From positions 1 through 64,000 of the forward strand of contig JAJZQI010000013.1 in NCBI GenBank assembly GCA_021851875.1: a stretch of 64,000 nt of DNA. Direction: 5' to 3'. The DNA is from Pseudomonadota bacterium (GTDB lineage: Bacteria > Pseudomonadota > Gammaproteobacteria > Burkholderiales > JAJZQI01). The notes beneath the pieces are model-generated. The model was not told where the DNA came from. It did no database searches and saw nothing but the letters and a program-made list of their open reading frames with translations. Positions 7,930 through 15,123 of this stretch are shown piece by piece. The position numbers were made by a program, and so were the translations under genes. Positions within the stretch are counted from its first letter, which is position 1. Every line of letters starts with the position of its first letter.

Positions 7930-8216
7930 TGGCGGATTGGTTCAGGCAGGCGGGCGACTGTGTGACGTTGAGCCTTTATGTACAACCGGGCGCCAAAAAA
8001 TCGGTGGTTGCGGGATTGCATGGCGATGCGCTAAAAATAAGAATCCAGGCTCCGCCGGTGGAAGGACAGGCCAACGCGCACCTGCGGGAGTACCTGGCAG
8101 AACGATTTGACGTGCCGCTGCGCGCGGTCACGCTCAAATCCGGCGAGACAAGCCGTAACAAGGTGATTGAAATCTGCGGCAGCCGGGTGTCCCCGGCCAG
8201 TCTGCTGGAACAATAA
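7929..8216 (+). CDS. yggU: DUF167 family protein YggU
   Basis: A 95-residue DUF167/YggU protein. The family pattern is clear: LYVQPGAKKSVVAGLHGDALKIRIQAPPVEGQANAHLREYLAERFDVP, then VTLKSGETSRNKVIEI. These are small soluble alpha/beta proteins of unknown function, nearly always next to yggT. Its ATG overlaps the yggT stop by one base, so translation is probably coupled. The next gene begins 57 bases downstream. Confidence 0.93.
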   Translation: MADWFRQAGDCVTLSLYVQPGAKKSVVAGLHGDALKIRIQAPPVEGQANAHLREYLAERFDVPLRAVTLKSGETSRNKVIEICGSRVSPASLLEQ

Positions 8217-8273
8217 AACGGCGAAATCGCCGGGCACAAGAATGTGTGCCGCAATGGGAGATGAACACACCAC

Positions 8274-10208
8274 ATGGCCGGGCAGCTTCAACAGGAAATG
8301 CTGCAGTTTTACGCCTGGCGATCCGCCTTGGCGCAGACCATCGCGGCATACCGCGCCTGGCTGGCCGACTCGATGTTGGCGGATCGAGCCCAGCTGGGCC
8401 GACTCGACAGTCTGACAGAGAGCCTGCGCAGTGAAAAGCTGGTGCTGGCTTTCGTGGCCGAGTTTTCCCGCGGCAAAACCGAACTCATCAATGCCCTGTT
8501 TTTCTCCGATTTCAAGCGGCGGCTGCTGCCCAGCGATGTCGGCCGCACCACCATGTGTCCGACCGAGGTGTTTTTCGACGCGGGCCATCCGCCCAGTCTC
8601 CGTTTGCTGCCGATTGAAACGCGCGGCAGCGACCAGAGCCTGGCGCAATGGAAAAAGGTGGCCAAGGCCTGGCGTACCTTTTTGCTCGATCCGGCCCATC
8701 CTGAAGCCATCGTTCGCATCCTGAGCGTGATTACCCAGACCAAGCTGGTCAGCGCCGAAGAGGCAAAAAGACTGGGTTTTCTGACGGACGACCCAGGCAT
8801 TGCGCCCACACCCGATGCACAGGTCCGCGTGCCGGCCTGGCGTTACGCCATGTTGAATTTTCCTCATCCATTGCTCAAAAGCGGCCTGGTCATTCTGGAT
8901 ACGCCCGGCCTCAATGCCCTCGGCACGGAACCGGAGCTGACCGTGAGCAGCATTCCCGGCGCTCATGCGGTGCTGTTTTTACTGGCCACCGATACCGGCG
9001 TGACGCGCTCCGACATGACCATCTGGCGGCATTTTGTCGAACCGCAGGTGGAACACCGGCTGGCAGTGCTGAACAAGATCGACGTGCTGTGGGACGAGCT
9101 CAAGTCGCCAGCCGAAATCGACATGACCATCGCCAAGCAGTTAAGCGAAACGCGCGATTTGCTCAAGCTGCCGCCCTCACGGGTGTTTGCCGTGTCGGCG
9201 CAAAAGGGCTTGTTGGCACGCATCCGCGGGGATAAGGCGTTGCTGATGCGCAGCGGCTTGCCGCGGCTGGAAGCGATGCTGGCGAAAGAAATCATTCCCT
9301 CCAGGTACCGCCTCGCACGCAATCAGACCGTGCGGGAAATCGGCGCAATGATACGCACCTCACTGCAATTGGCGCGGGGCGAACGCAAGCGTGTGGAGGC
9401 CGAGCTGGCCGGTCTGGGCGGCATTACCGAGCGCAACCATTCGGTCATGCTGCAACTGGACGAACGGGTGGCATTGGAAGAAGAGCGGTTTGACGAGAGC
9501 GTGCGCAATTATGCCCGGACCCATGTCCTGCTCGACAAGGAAGGCCGTAAATTGCTTGCCCTGTTGGACGAGGAGCGCTTGCATGCCATTCTGCAGACCG
9601 GGCGCGACCTCATTCAGAGCAGCTGGACGACGCATGGCCTGATGCTGACGATGGAAAACCTGGCCCGCCTGATGCTCAGCCAGTTCGAGCAGACGCTGGA
9701 TATCGCCCTGCGCATTACCAAGTGGCTTGACACTGCCTGCCATGCTTTCCACGAGAAGCACAGTTTCGAGCATATCATTCCGCAGCCGCTGACGTTGGAG
9801 AGCCACCGACACGAGCTGCGCCTGTTGGTGAAACGCACCGAGGGTTTCTGCGACGACCTGGTCAATATCATGACGGAGAAGCACTTTCTCGTGCGCAAGT
9901 TTTTCCTTGCCATCATGGCCGAGGTGGAAAAAATCTTCGCCGCGGCCCGCAGCGAAACGGAAAGTTGGCTACTGCAGGCGGAGCAGCCCTTGCAGCTGGA
10001 AATCCAGACCTATCACAGCCACCTGAACCGCCGACGGGAGGAGATCATGGCCATGGGGCATGATCTGGCGCGGCTCGACAAGCAACAGGCCCGCCTGCAG
10101 CAGCTGGCGGTGGAACTGCGTCAGCGGGAAGCGGCGCTGGGACGCATCGTGCAGGTGCTGGCAAAACAGGTGGGGACGGAGGAAAAAGCAGTAAGCAGTA
10201 AGCAGTAA
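8274..10208 (+). CDS. bacterial dynamin-like GTPase
   Basis: A 644-residue dynamin-superfamily GTPase. G1 is AEFSRGKTELINALF (about 62-76), switch-I Thr lies in GRTTMCPTEV, G3 is ILDTPGLNA (about 209), and G4 is LNKIDVLWDE (about 266). After residue 350 the protein is almost all helical with coiled-coil character, as expected of a dynamin neck/stalk. Bacterial relatives remodel or stabilise membranes; this one's role is unknown. It follows yggU by 57 bases. The last residues (EKAVSSKQ) and the TAA stop are encoded by a heptanucleotide tandem repeat, so the natural C-terminus was probably rewritten by repeat expansion. Confidence 0.85.
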   Translation: MAGQLQQEMLQFYAWRSALAQTIAAYRAWLADSMLADRAQLGRLDSLTESLRSEKLVLAFVAEFSRGKTELINALFFSDFKRRLLPSDVGRTTMCPTEVFFDAGHPPSLRLLPIETRGSDQSLAQWKKVAKAWRTFLLDPAHPEAIVRILSVITQTKLVSAEEAKRLGFLTDDPGIAPTPDAQVRVPAWRYAMLNFPHPLLKSGLVILDTPGLNALGTEPELTVSSIPGAHAVLFLLATDTGVTRSDMTIWRHFVEPQVEHRLAVLNKIDVLWDELKSPAEIDMTIAKQLSETRDLLKLPPSRVFAVSAQKGLLARIRGDKALLMRSGLPRLEAMLAKEIIPSRYRLARNQTVREIGAMIRTSLQLARGERKRVEAELAGLGGITERNHSVMLQLDERVALEEERFDESVRNYARTHVLLDKEGRKLLALLDEERLHAILQTGRDLIQSSWTTHGLMLTMENLARLMLSQFEQTLDIALRITKWLDTACHAFHEKHSFEHIIPQPLTLESHRHELRLLVKRTEGFCDDLVNIMTEKHFLVRKFFLAIMAEVEKIFAAARSETESWLLQAEQPLQLEIQTYHSHLNRRREEIMAMGHDLARLDKQQARLQQLAVELRQREAALGRIVQVLAKQVGTEEKAVSSKQ

Positions 10209-10289
10209 GCTGTAAGCAGTAAGCTGTACTACACTTTTGCTTGTTCGCTGTTCACTGTTCGCTGTTCACCACTCACCGTTCACCGCTCA
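10188..10289. repeat. two heptanucleotide tandem repeat tracts
   Basis: Tract 1 (10188-10229) is six units of GCAGTAA or GCTGTAA/C. Tract 2 (10241-10289) is seven units of the CTGTTCA/CTGTTCG/CCGTTCA type. The tracts fill the gap between the convergent dynamin-like gene and rng. The dynamin TAA stop lies in the third unit of tract 1, and the rng TGA stop (minus strand) lies in the last unit of tract 2. Confidence 0.85.
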
Positions 10290-11741
10290 CATCAGCACAA
10301 TGTCGTACTGTTCCTGCGGGTAGGCGGATTCCACTTGCAGGGAAATGGGTTTGCCGATGAAGTCTTCCAGCAGTGCCATGCTCTGCGATTCTTCGTCGAG
10401 GAACTGATCAATCACAGTTTGCGAGGCCAGAATGCGGAACTCGCGGGCGTTGAACTGGCGTGCCTCGCGCACGATTTCGCGGAGGATTTCATAACAGATG
10501 GTCTGGGCGGTCTTCACCTCGCCGCGTCCCTGGCAGGTGGGGCAGGGCTCGCACAGAATGTGTGCCAGGCTTTCCCGCGTGCGCTTGCGCGTCATTTCCA
10601 CCAGGCCCAGCGCGGTAAAGCCATTCACCGTCATGCGCGTGCGGTCGCGCGCGAGGGCCTTTTTCAGTTCCGCCAGCACGGCATCGCGGTGTTCCACGTT
10701 GTCCATGTCGATGAAATCCAGAATGATGATGCCGCCCAGATTGCGCAGGCGCAGCTGGCGGGCGATGGTCTGGGCCGCCTCGAGATTGGTTTTGAAAATG
10801 GTGTCGTCAAAGTTGCGCCCGCCGACGAAACCGCCGGTATTCACGTCGATGGTGGTGAGCGCTTCGGTCTGGTCGATGATGAGGTAGCCGCCGGATTTGA
10901 GTTCCACTTTGCGCGACAGGGCTTTCTCGATTTCCTGTTCGATGGCGTACAGATCGAACAGCGGGCGTTCGCCGGCGTAGTGCTCAAGACGCGGCAGCAT
11001 GTCGGCCATGTAGTTCTCGGCAAATCCCTGCATTTTCTGGAAGGTTTCGCGCGAATCGACTCGCAGTCGGCCGGTGTCCTCGTTGACGATGTCGCGCAGC
11101 ACGCGCATGGCGAGCGTCAGATCCTGATACAGCAGGGTGCCGGCGCCGGATACCCGGGCTGATGTCTGCAGGTCGTGCCAGATTTTGCGCAAATAGGCGA
11201 TGTCGGCTGCCAGTTCCCTGTCGGTGGCGCTTTCAGCCATGGTGCGGATGATGAAGCCACCGTGTTCCTCGGGCGGAATCAGGCTCTGCAGTTTTTCCCG
11301 CAGGTGTTCCCGTTCAGCTTCGTCCTCGATGCGCTGGGAGATGCCGATGTGGGTTTCCTGCGGCAGGTATACCAGAAACCGGCCGGCCAGGCTGATTTGA
11401 GTCGACAGCCGGGCGCCCTTGGTGCCGATGGGGTCCTTGATGACCTGCACCAGTATCGTTTGGCCCTCGAACAGCAGCTTCTCGATCGGTTTTTCCGCCT
11501 CGTGCGGTTTGCGCTGTTCCCAGATGTCCGCCACGTGCAGGAAAGCGGCCCGTTCCAGGCCGATGTCGATGAAGGCCGATTGCATGCCGGGCAGCACGCG
11601 GGCCACCTTGCCCAGATAGATGTTGCCGACCAGTCCGCGGGCGGAGCTGCGCTCGATGTGCAGTTCCTGCACCACGGCGGTCTGGATAATCGCCACGCGG
11701 GTTTCCTGCGGGGTCACGTTGACGAGAATTTCTTCGCTCAT
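10287..11741 (-). CDS. rng: ribonuclease G
   Basis: A 484-residue RNase E/G family endoribonuclease. The N-terminal S1 RNA-binding domain (GNIYLGKVARVLPGMQSAFIDIGLERAAFLHVAD, about 39-72) is followed by the catalytic region with DVNTGGFVGGRNFDDTIFKTNLEAA and IILDFIDMDN; the acidic residues in these motifs hold the catalytic metal. The zinc-link cysteines are in CEPCPTCQGRG. It lacks the long C-terminal scaffold of RNase E, so it is RNase G. It matures 16S rRNA 5' ends and decays some mRNAs. Its start overlaps the maf stop by 4 bases, the same pair as in E. coli. Confidence 0.95.
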   Translation of the reverse strand: MSEEILVNVTPQETRVAIIQTAVVQELHIERSSARGLVGNIYLGKVARVLPGMQSAFIDIGLERAAFLHVADIWEQRKPHEAEKPIEKLLFEGQTILVQVIKDPIGTKGARLSTQISLAGRFLVYLPQETHIGISQRIEDEAEREHLREKLQSLIPPEEHGGFIIRTMAESATDRELAADIAYLRKIWHDLQTSARVSGAGTLLYQDLTLAMRVLRDIVNEDTGRLRVDSRETFQKMQGFAENYMADMLPRLEHYAGERPLFDLYAIEQEIEKALSRKVELKSGGYLIIDQTEALTTIDVNTGGFVGGRNFDDTIFKTNLEAAQTIARQLRLRNLGGIIILDFIDMDNVEHRDAVLAELKKALARDRTRMTVNGFTALGLVEMTRKRTRESLAHILCEPCPTCQGRGEVKTAQTICYEILREIVREARQFNAREFRILASQTVIDQFLDEESQSMALLEDFIGKPISLQVESAYPQEQYDIVLM

Positions 11742-12352
11742 AAAGGCACTTGAAAAAGTTGCAGTAATTCGGCCGTTTCAAACAGGGGCAGCCCCATGAC
11801 GCCACTGTAGCTGCCGTTCAGATTGGTAATGAATGCCGCCGCCCGTCCCTGGATGGCATAGGCGCCGGCCTTGTCGTGCGGCTCGCCGGTATGGACATAA
11901 CGACGGACTTCCTCGGTCGTCAGGCCTTTAAAACTGACCGTGCTGCTGCACAGGCGGTATTCCCGGCGGCCGTCCAGCGACAGGGCAATGGCGGTATGGA
12001 CGGTATGCGTCCGGCCCGACAGCGACATCAGCATGGCTTCCGCTGCGTGCGCATTTTCGGGCTTGCCGAGAATATGTCCGTCGAACGTCACCGTGGTGTC
12101 GGCGGCCAGCACCGGATGTTTCGGCAGGCGCCGCATGTCGCGCGCCCGCTCTCCCGCTTCGGCTTTGGCTTGTGCCAGCCGCACGACATAAGCGGCCGGA
12201 TCTTCACCGGGCCGCGGCGTTTCGTCCACATCGCAGCGCTCAGGTCGTGTGCGCAACAGCAACGTCTCAAAGGAGACATTGATCTGTTTCAGCAGTTCCC
12301 GTCGGCGCGGACTGGCGGAGGCGAGGTAAATACGGCTGGTGACTGGATGCAT
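11738..12352 (-). CDS. yhdE: Maf/YhdE nucleotide pyrophosphatase
   Basis: A 204-residue Maf protein. Signatures: IYLASASPRRRELLKQINVSFE near the N-terminus, then VLAADTTVTFDGHILGKP, and DKAGAYAIQGRAAAFITNLNGSYSGVMGLPLFET. Family members hydrolyse dTTP/UTP or modified nucleotides to monophosphates as house cleaning and can affect septum formation. The ATG at 12352 gives the canonical N-terminus; an upstream in-frame extension is not conserved. It is translationally coupled to rng, which favours the YhdE subgroup over YceF. Confidence 0.9.
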   Translation of the reverse strand: MHPVTSRIYLASASPRRRELLKQINVSFETLLLRTRPERCDVDETPRPGEDPAAYVVRLAQAKAEAGERARDMRRLPKHPVLAADTTVTFDGHILGKPENAHAAEAMLMSLSGRTHTVHTAIALSLDGRREYRLCSSTVSFKGLTTEEVRRYVHTGEPHDKAGAYAIQGRAAAFITNLNGSYSGVMGLPLFETAELLQLFQVPL

Positions 12353-12419
12353 GGTGTTTATTATGTGGCTATCGGCCGTGAAAGTATAGGGCGGCAAGAC
12401 GGGATGGGTGAAAAGAAGC

Positions 12420-12470
12420 TTTACATTATTAGACATTCATCCAATAATAATTGGATGAATGTCTAATAAT
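12420..12470 (+). promoter_or_regulatory. 46-bp perfect palindrome overlapping a promoter (putative TetR operator)
   Basis: Arms of 21 bases (12425-12445 and 12450-12470) are exact reverse complements around AATA; each arm contains TTAGACATTCATCC. TTTACA (12420-12425) and AATAAT (12443-12448), spaced by 17, make a fair sigma-70 promoter whose spacer and -10 lie inside the palindrome. The downstream operon encodes an SDR protein and a TetR regulator, so autorepression is likely. Confidence 0.6.
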
Positions 12471-12480
12471 TGAGGATGTC

Positions 12481-13488
12481 ATGAGCAAGACTGTACTGGT
12501 TACCGGCGCAACCGGTTTTGTCGGCGGGCATGCGCTGGAAGCGCTGGCGCAGTACGAAGGGATCACGGCCGTGGCGGCCTGTCGGGACGCGGCGCGGCTG
12601 CCGGCTGGGTTTCGCGGCGAGGCGCGGCAGGGCGATTTGCGCGATCCGGCTTACCGGACAGCCATGCTCAAGGGGATCGACACGGTGTGCCATGCGGCGG
12701 CCTGGACGTCGTTGTGGGGTCATGCCGAGAAGTCACGGGAGCTGTATCTTGAACCGTCGCTGGCATTGCTGGCCGAAGCGAAACAGGCCGGGGTGCAGCG
12801 TTTCATCAATGTCAGCACCACCAGTGCGGCCGCACCGGAGCGCTCGTCCGACGCCATGTCGCAGGGCATTCCGCGCCCGTTCTGGCCGCACTTGTGCAAC
12901 GTGATTGCCATCGAAGATGCCCTGCGCAAAGCCAGTGATGCGCATTTTTGCGGGGTGAATCTGCGCCTGGGCATCTTTGCCGGCCAGCGCTATGCCTTGG
13001 GCCTCCTGCCCATTCTGGTACCGCGTCTGAAAACCCATCTGGTGCCCTGGGTGGCGGGCGGCAAGACCGGTCTGCCCATCATAGACGGGCGCGATATCGG
13101 GGCCGCCTTTGCTGCAGCCGCTACGGCTGATAATTTGTCGGGTTACGTCGGGTTTAATATCGTTGGGCCGGAGGTGCCGACCGTGCGCCAGGTGATCGAA
13201 TTTCTGCATGACGAATACGGGCTGCCCAAGCCGCACTTGGGTGTGCCTTTTGCCATTGCCTATCCGTTTGCCTGGCTGATGGAAAAACTCGATCCGCTGG
13301 TGCCGTGGGAGCCGCTCGTTACCCGTAGTATCATTCACCTGATGGAAGAAGCCGCGGCAGACAATGCGCGAGCGGGCAGGATGCTGGGCTACAAGCCGCG
13401 TTACCATTGGAAAGACGCCGTGCGGGCGCAAATGGATGAAATGCAGGCGCGCCAGACGCGACCGATGAAAATGTACCGGCCGATATAA
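12481..13488 (+). CDS. extended SDR (NAD-dependent epimerase/dehydratase family) with atypical active site
   Basis: A 335-residue extended short-chain dehydrogenase. The nucleotide-binding loop VTGATGFVGGHAL is at residues 6-18 and GDLRD and CHAAAWTSLWG follow, as in 3-beta-HSD/epimerase relatives. Where YxxxK is expected, before the AE helix, the sequence reads WPHLCNVIAIEDALRKA, so the usual tyrosine and lysine seem absent. A helical C-terminus ends in YKPRYHWKDAVRAQ. The ATG at 12481 has GAGG 6 bases upstream. It begins 10 bases after a 46-bp palindrome and lies 15 bases before tetR. Substrate unknown; it may be non-catalytic or use a different mechanism. Confidence 0.8.
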   Translation: MSKTVLVTGATGFVGGHALEALAQYEGITAVAACRDAARLPAGFRGEARQGDLRDPAYRTAMLKGIDTVCHAAAWTSLWGHAEKSRELYLEPSLALLAEAKQAGVQRFINVSTTSAAAPERSSDAMSQGIPRPFWPHLCNVIAIEDALRKASDAHFCGVNLRLGIFAGQRYALGLLPILVPRLKTHLVPWVAGGKTGLPIIDGRDIGAAFAAAATADNLSGYVGFNIVGPEVPTVRQVIEFLHDEYGLPKPHLGVPFAIAYPFAWLMEKLDPLVPWEPLVTRSIIHLMEEAAADNARAGRMLGYKPRYHWKDAVRAQMDEMQARQTRPMKMYRPI

Positions 13489-13503
13489 GCCAGCAGGGGT
13501 GGA

Positions 13504-14073
13504 ATGTTACAAGCCAAGGGCGAGAAAACCCGCAACGAGATCATCGAGTGCGCCAAGAACCTCTTTTACCACAAGGGATTCGAGGCCACGTCGTTTAGCG
13601 ACATTGTGGCTGCCGCACAAGTGAACCGCGGCAATATCTATCACCATTTCAAAAGCAAGGACGACATTCTGCGCGCCGTGGTCGATCAACGCTTGCAGGA
13701 GTTTGCCGCCCTGCTGACCGGTTGGGAAAGGCGGCTGAGCGATCCGCGCGAACGGCTGATCGCTTTTGTTCATATGGTCGTGTCGCGGCAGGATGAGCTG
13801 GCGCGCTATGGCTGTCCGATCGGCAGCCTCAACACGGAGCTGGGCAAGGACCGGCCGCTGCTGCAGCGCGAGGCGCGCCGGCTGTTCGACCTGTTTCGCG
13901 ACTGGCTGGCGCGGCAACTGGCCTTGTCGGGCACCGCAGGTAATAGTCAGGTGCTGGCGCTGCACCTGCTCGGCCGGGCGCAGGGCATTGCGCTGATAGC
14001 GCATGTGTACGGCGACAGAACATTTCTGCTGCGTGAGACGGCAGAGCTGGAGCAATGGCTCAGGCGGGTGTGA
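13504..14073 (+). CDS. TetR/AcrR family transcriptional regulator
   Basis: A 189-residue repressor. The N-terminal TetR DNA-binding domain is KTRNEIIECAKNLFYHKGFEATSFSDIVAAAQVNRGNIYHHFKSKDDIL (about 8-57). The ligand domain contains RYGCPIGSLNTELGKD, typical of a TetR subgroup that often partners with oxidoreductases. It lies 15 bases after the SDR gene, so both probably share the promoter with the 46-bp palindrome and are autorepressed. The inducer is unknown. Confidence 0.92.
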   Translation: MLQAKGEKTRNEIIECAKNLFYHKGFEATSFSDIVAAAQVNRGNIYHHFKSKDDILRAVVDQRLQEFAALLTGWERRLSDPRERLIAFVHMVVSRQDELARYGCPIGSLNTELGKDRPLLQREARRLFDLFRDWLARQLALSGTAGNSQVLALHLLGRAQGIALIAHVYGDRTFLLRETAELEQWLRRV

Positions 14074-14078
14074 AGCGA

Positions 14079-14108
14079 TTGCCTTGCCGGCGGGTCATGT
14101 CCGCCGGT
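14079..14108. terminator. hairpin in the convergent tetR/metR gap
   Basis: CCGGCGG (14087-14093) and CCGCCGG (14101-14107) form a 7-bp stem with a 7-base loop. The metR stop (TGA on the minus strand, 14095-14097) lies in the loop. The preceding ATTGCCTTGCCGG is identical to the left edge of the repeat copy at 34786, so this may be a fragment of that family. There is no T tract. Confidence 0.4.
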
Positions 14109-15030
14109 TTCCCGGCTCCGCGCCAATCTGCTTGATATTGCTCAAAGAGGCAAAAGCCGTTTCCGTCAGCAGGTCGGCGAATTCCCGGTGCAGCTCCGGC
14201 TCGGTTGCCCGCACGGCAGCGTAGAGTTGACTCCAGAGTCCTTTCTTGCCGATAGAGCGGGACTCGACGTAATTCCGCTCCAGATACCCTTGCACCGCCC
14301 AGCGCGGCAATGCGGCGACACCGCGGCGCGAGGCCACCAGCTGCAGGATGGCGACGGTCAGTTCGGCCGTGCGGCGCGGCGGGTTGACGCCGGCCGGACG
14401 CAATACCCGGCGGATGAGGTCGAGCATGCGGTCCGGTACGGGGTAGGTGATCAGGGTTTCGTCGGCAAAGTCGGCCGCCTCAAGGCATGATCGTTGAGCC
14501 AATGGGTGCCCGTGCGCCATCAGGGCGACGATCTCATAGGCAAACAGCGGCAGATAGGCGATGCCGCTCTGGCGCTTGCGCTCCGATACGATAACGATAT
14601 CGGCCTGATTGTTGCGCAACAGGGCCAGCGGTTCGCTATGAAAACCCGAGACCAGGTCCTGCTCCACTTCCGGGTGCCGCACGCGATAGGCGTCCATGGC
14701 GGGCATCAGCCAGTCGTAACAGGTATGGCACTCCAGCGCGATGCGCAGGCTGCGTTGCTGCGCGGTGTGTTGCAGCCGGCTGATCGCCAGGCGGGTTTGC
14801 TCCACCGCCGGCAGAACGTTGTGCGCCAGCTCGAGCAATGCGCGGCCGGCCGGGGTGAGACTGAAGGGGCGTTGCTGGCGCTCCAGCAGCGGCATGTCGA
14901 AATAGTGCTCCAGCGCGGCCAGCTGATGTGACAGGGCCGACTGGGTCAAATGCAGTCGGCCGGCGGCATGGGTGAGGCTGCCGGTTTCCGCCAGGACGGC
15001 GATCAAGCGTAAATGACGCAGTTCCAACAT
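14095..15030 (-). CDS. metR: methionine-pathway LysR regulator MetR
   Basis: A 311-residue LysR activator. The winged helix is LRHLRLIAVLAETGSLTHAAGRLHLTQSALSHQLAALEHYFDMPLLER (4-51). The effector domain has LRIALECHTCYDWLMPAMDAYR, the MetR-type signature thought to sense homocysteine. It diverges from metE across 93 bases holding a perfect MetR box, the classical arrangement. The last residues lie over the convergent hairpin with tetR. It likely activates metE and represses itself. Confidence 0.93.
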   Translation of the reverse strand: MLELRHLRLIAVLAETGSLTHAAGRLHLTQSALSHQLAALEHYFDMPLLERQQRPFSLTPAGRALLELAHNVLPAVEQTRLAISRLQHTAQQRSLRIALECHTCYDWLMPAMDAYRVRHPEVEQDLVSGFHSEPLALLRNNQADIVIVSERKRQSGIAYLPLFAYEIVALMAHGHPLAQRSCLEAADFADETLITYPVPDRMLDLIRRVLRPAGVNPPRRTAELTVAILQLVASRRGVAALPRWAVQGYLERNYVESRSIGKKGLWSQLYAAVRATEPELHREFADLLTETAFASLSNIKQIGAEPGNRRT

Positions 15031-15033
15031 ATG

Positions 15034-15046
15034 TGAATAAAATTCA
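15034..15046. promoter_or_regulatory. MetR binding site
   Basis: TGAATAAAATTCA matches the MetR consensus TGAA-N5-TTCA exactly. It lies just upstream of the metR start and 78 bases before metE, within the divergent regulatory region. A second degenerate TGAATATTATG follows at 15055, and MetR sites often come in pairs. Confidence 0.8.
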
Positions 15047-15123
15047 TGATTTATTGAATATTATGCGTTTGATTCATTTATGGCAAATCCGCATCATGGC
15101 GCCATGTATTTTGGAGACAGAAC

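Noticed and set aside
15034-15070. Cobalamin riboswitch upstream of metE
   Set aside because: The 93-base divergent region is too short for one and contains a MetR box instead.
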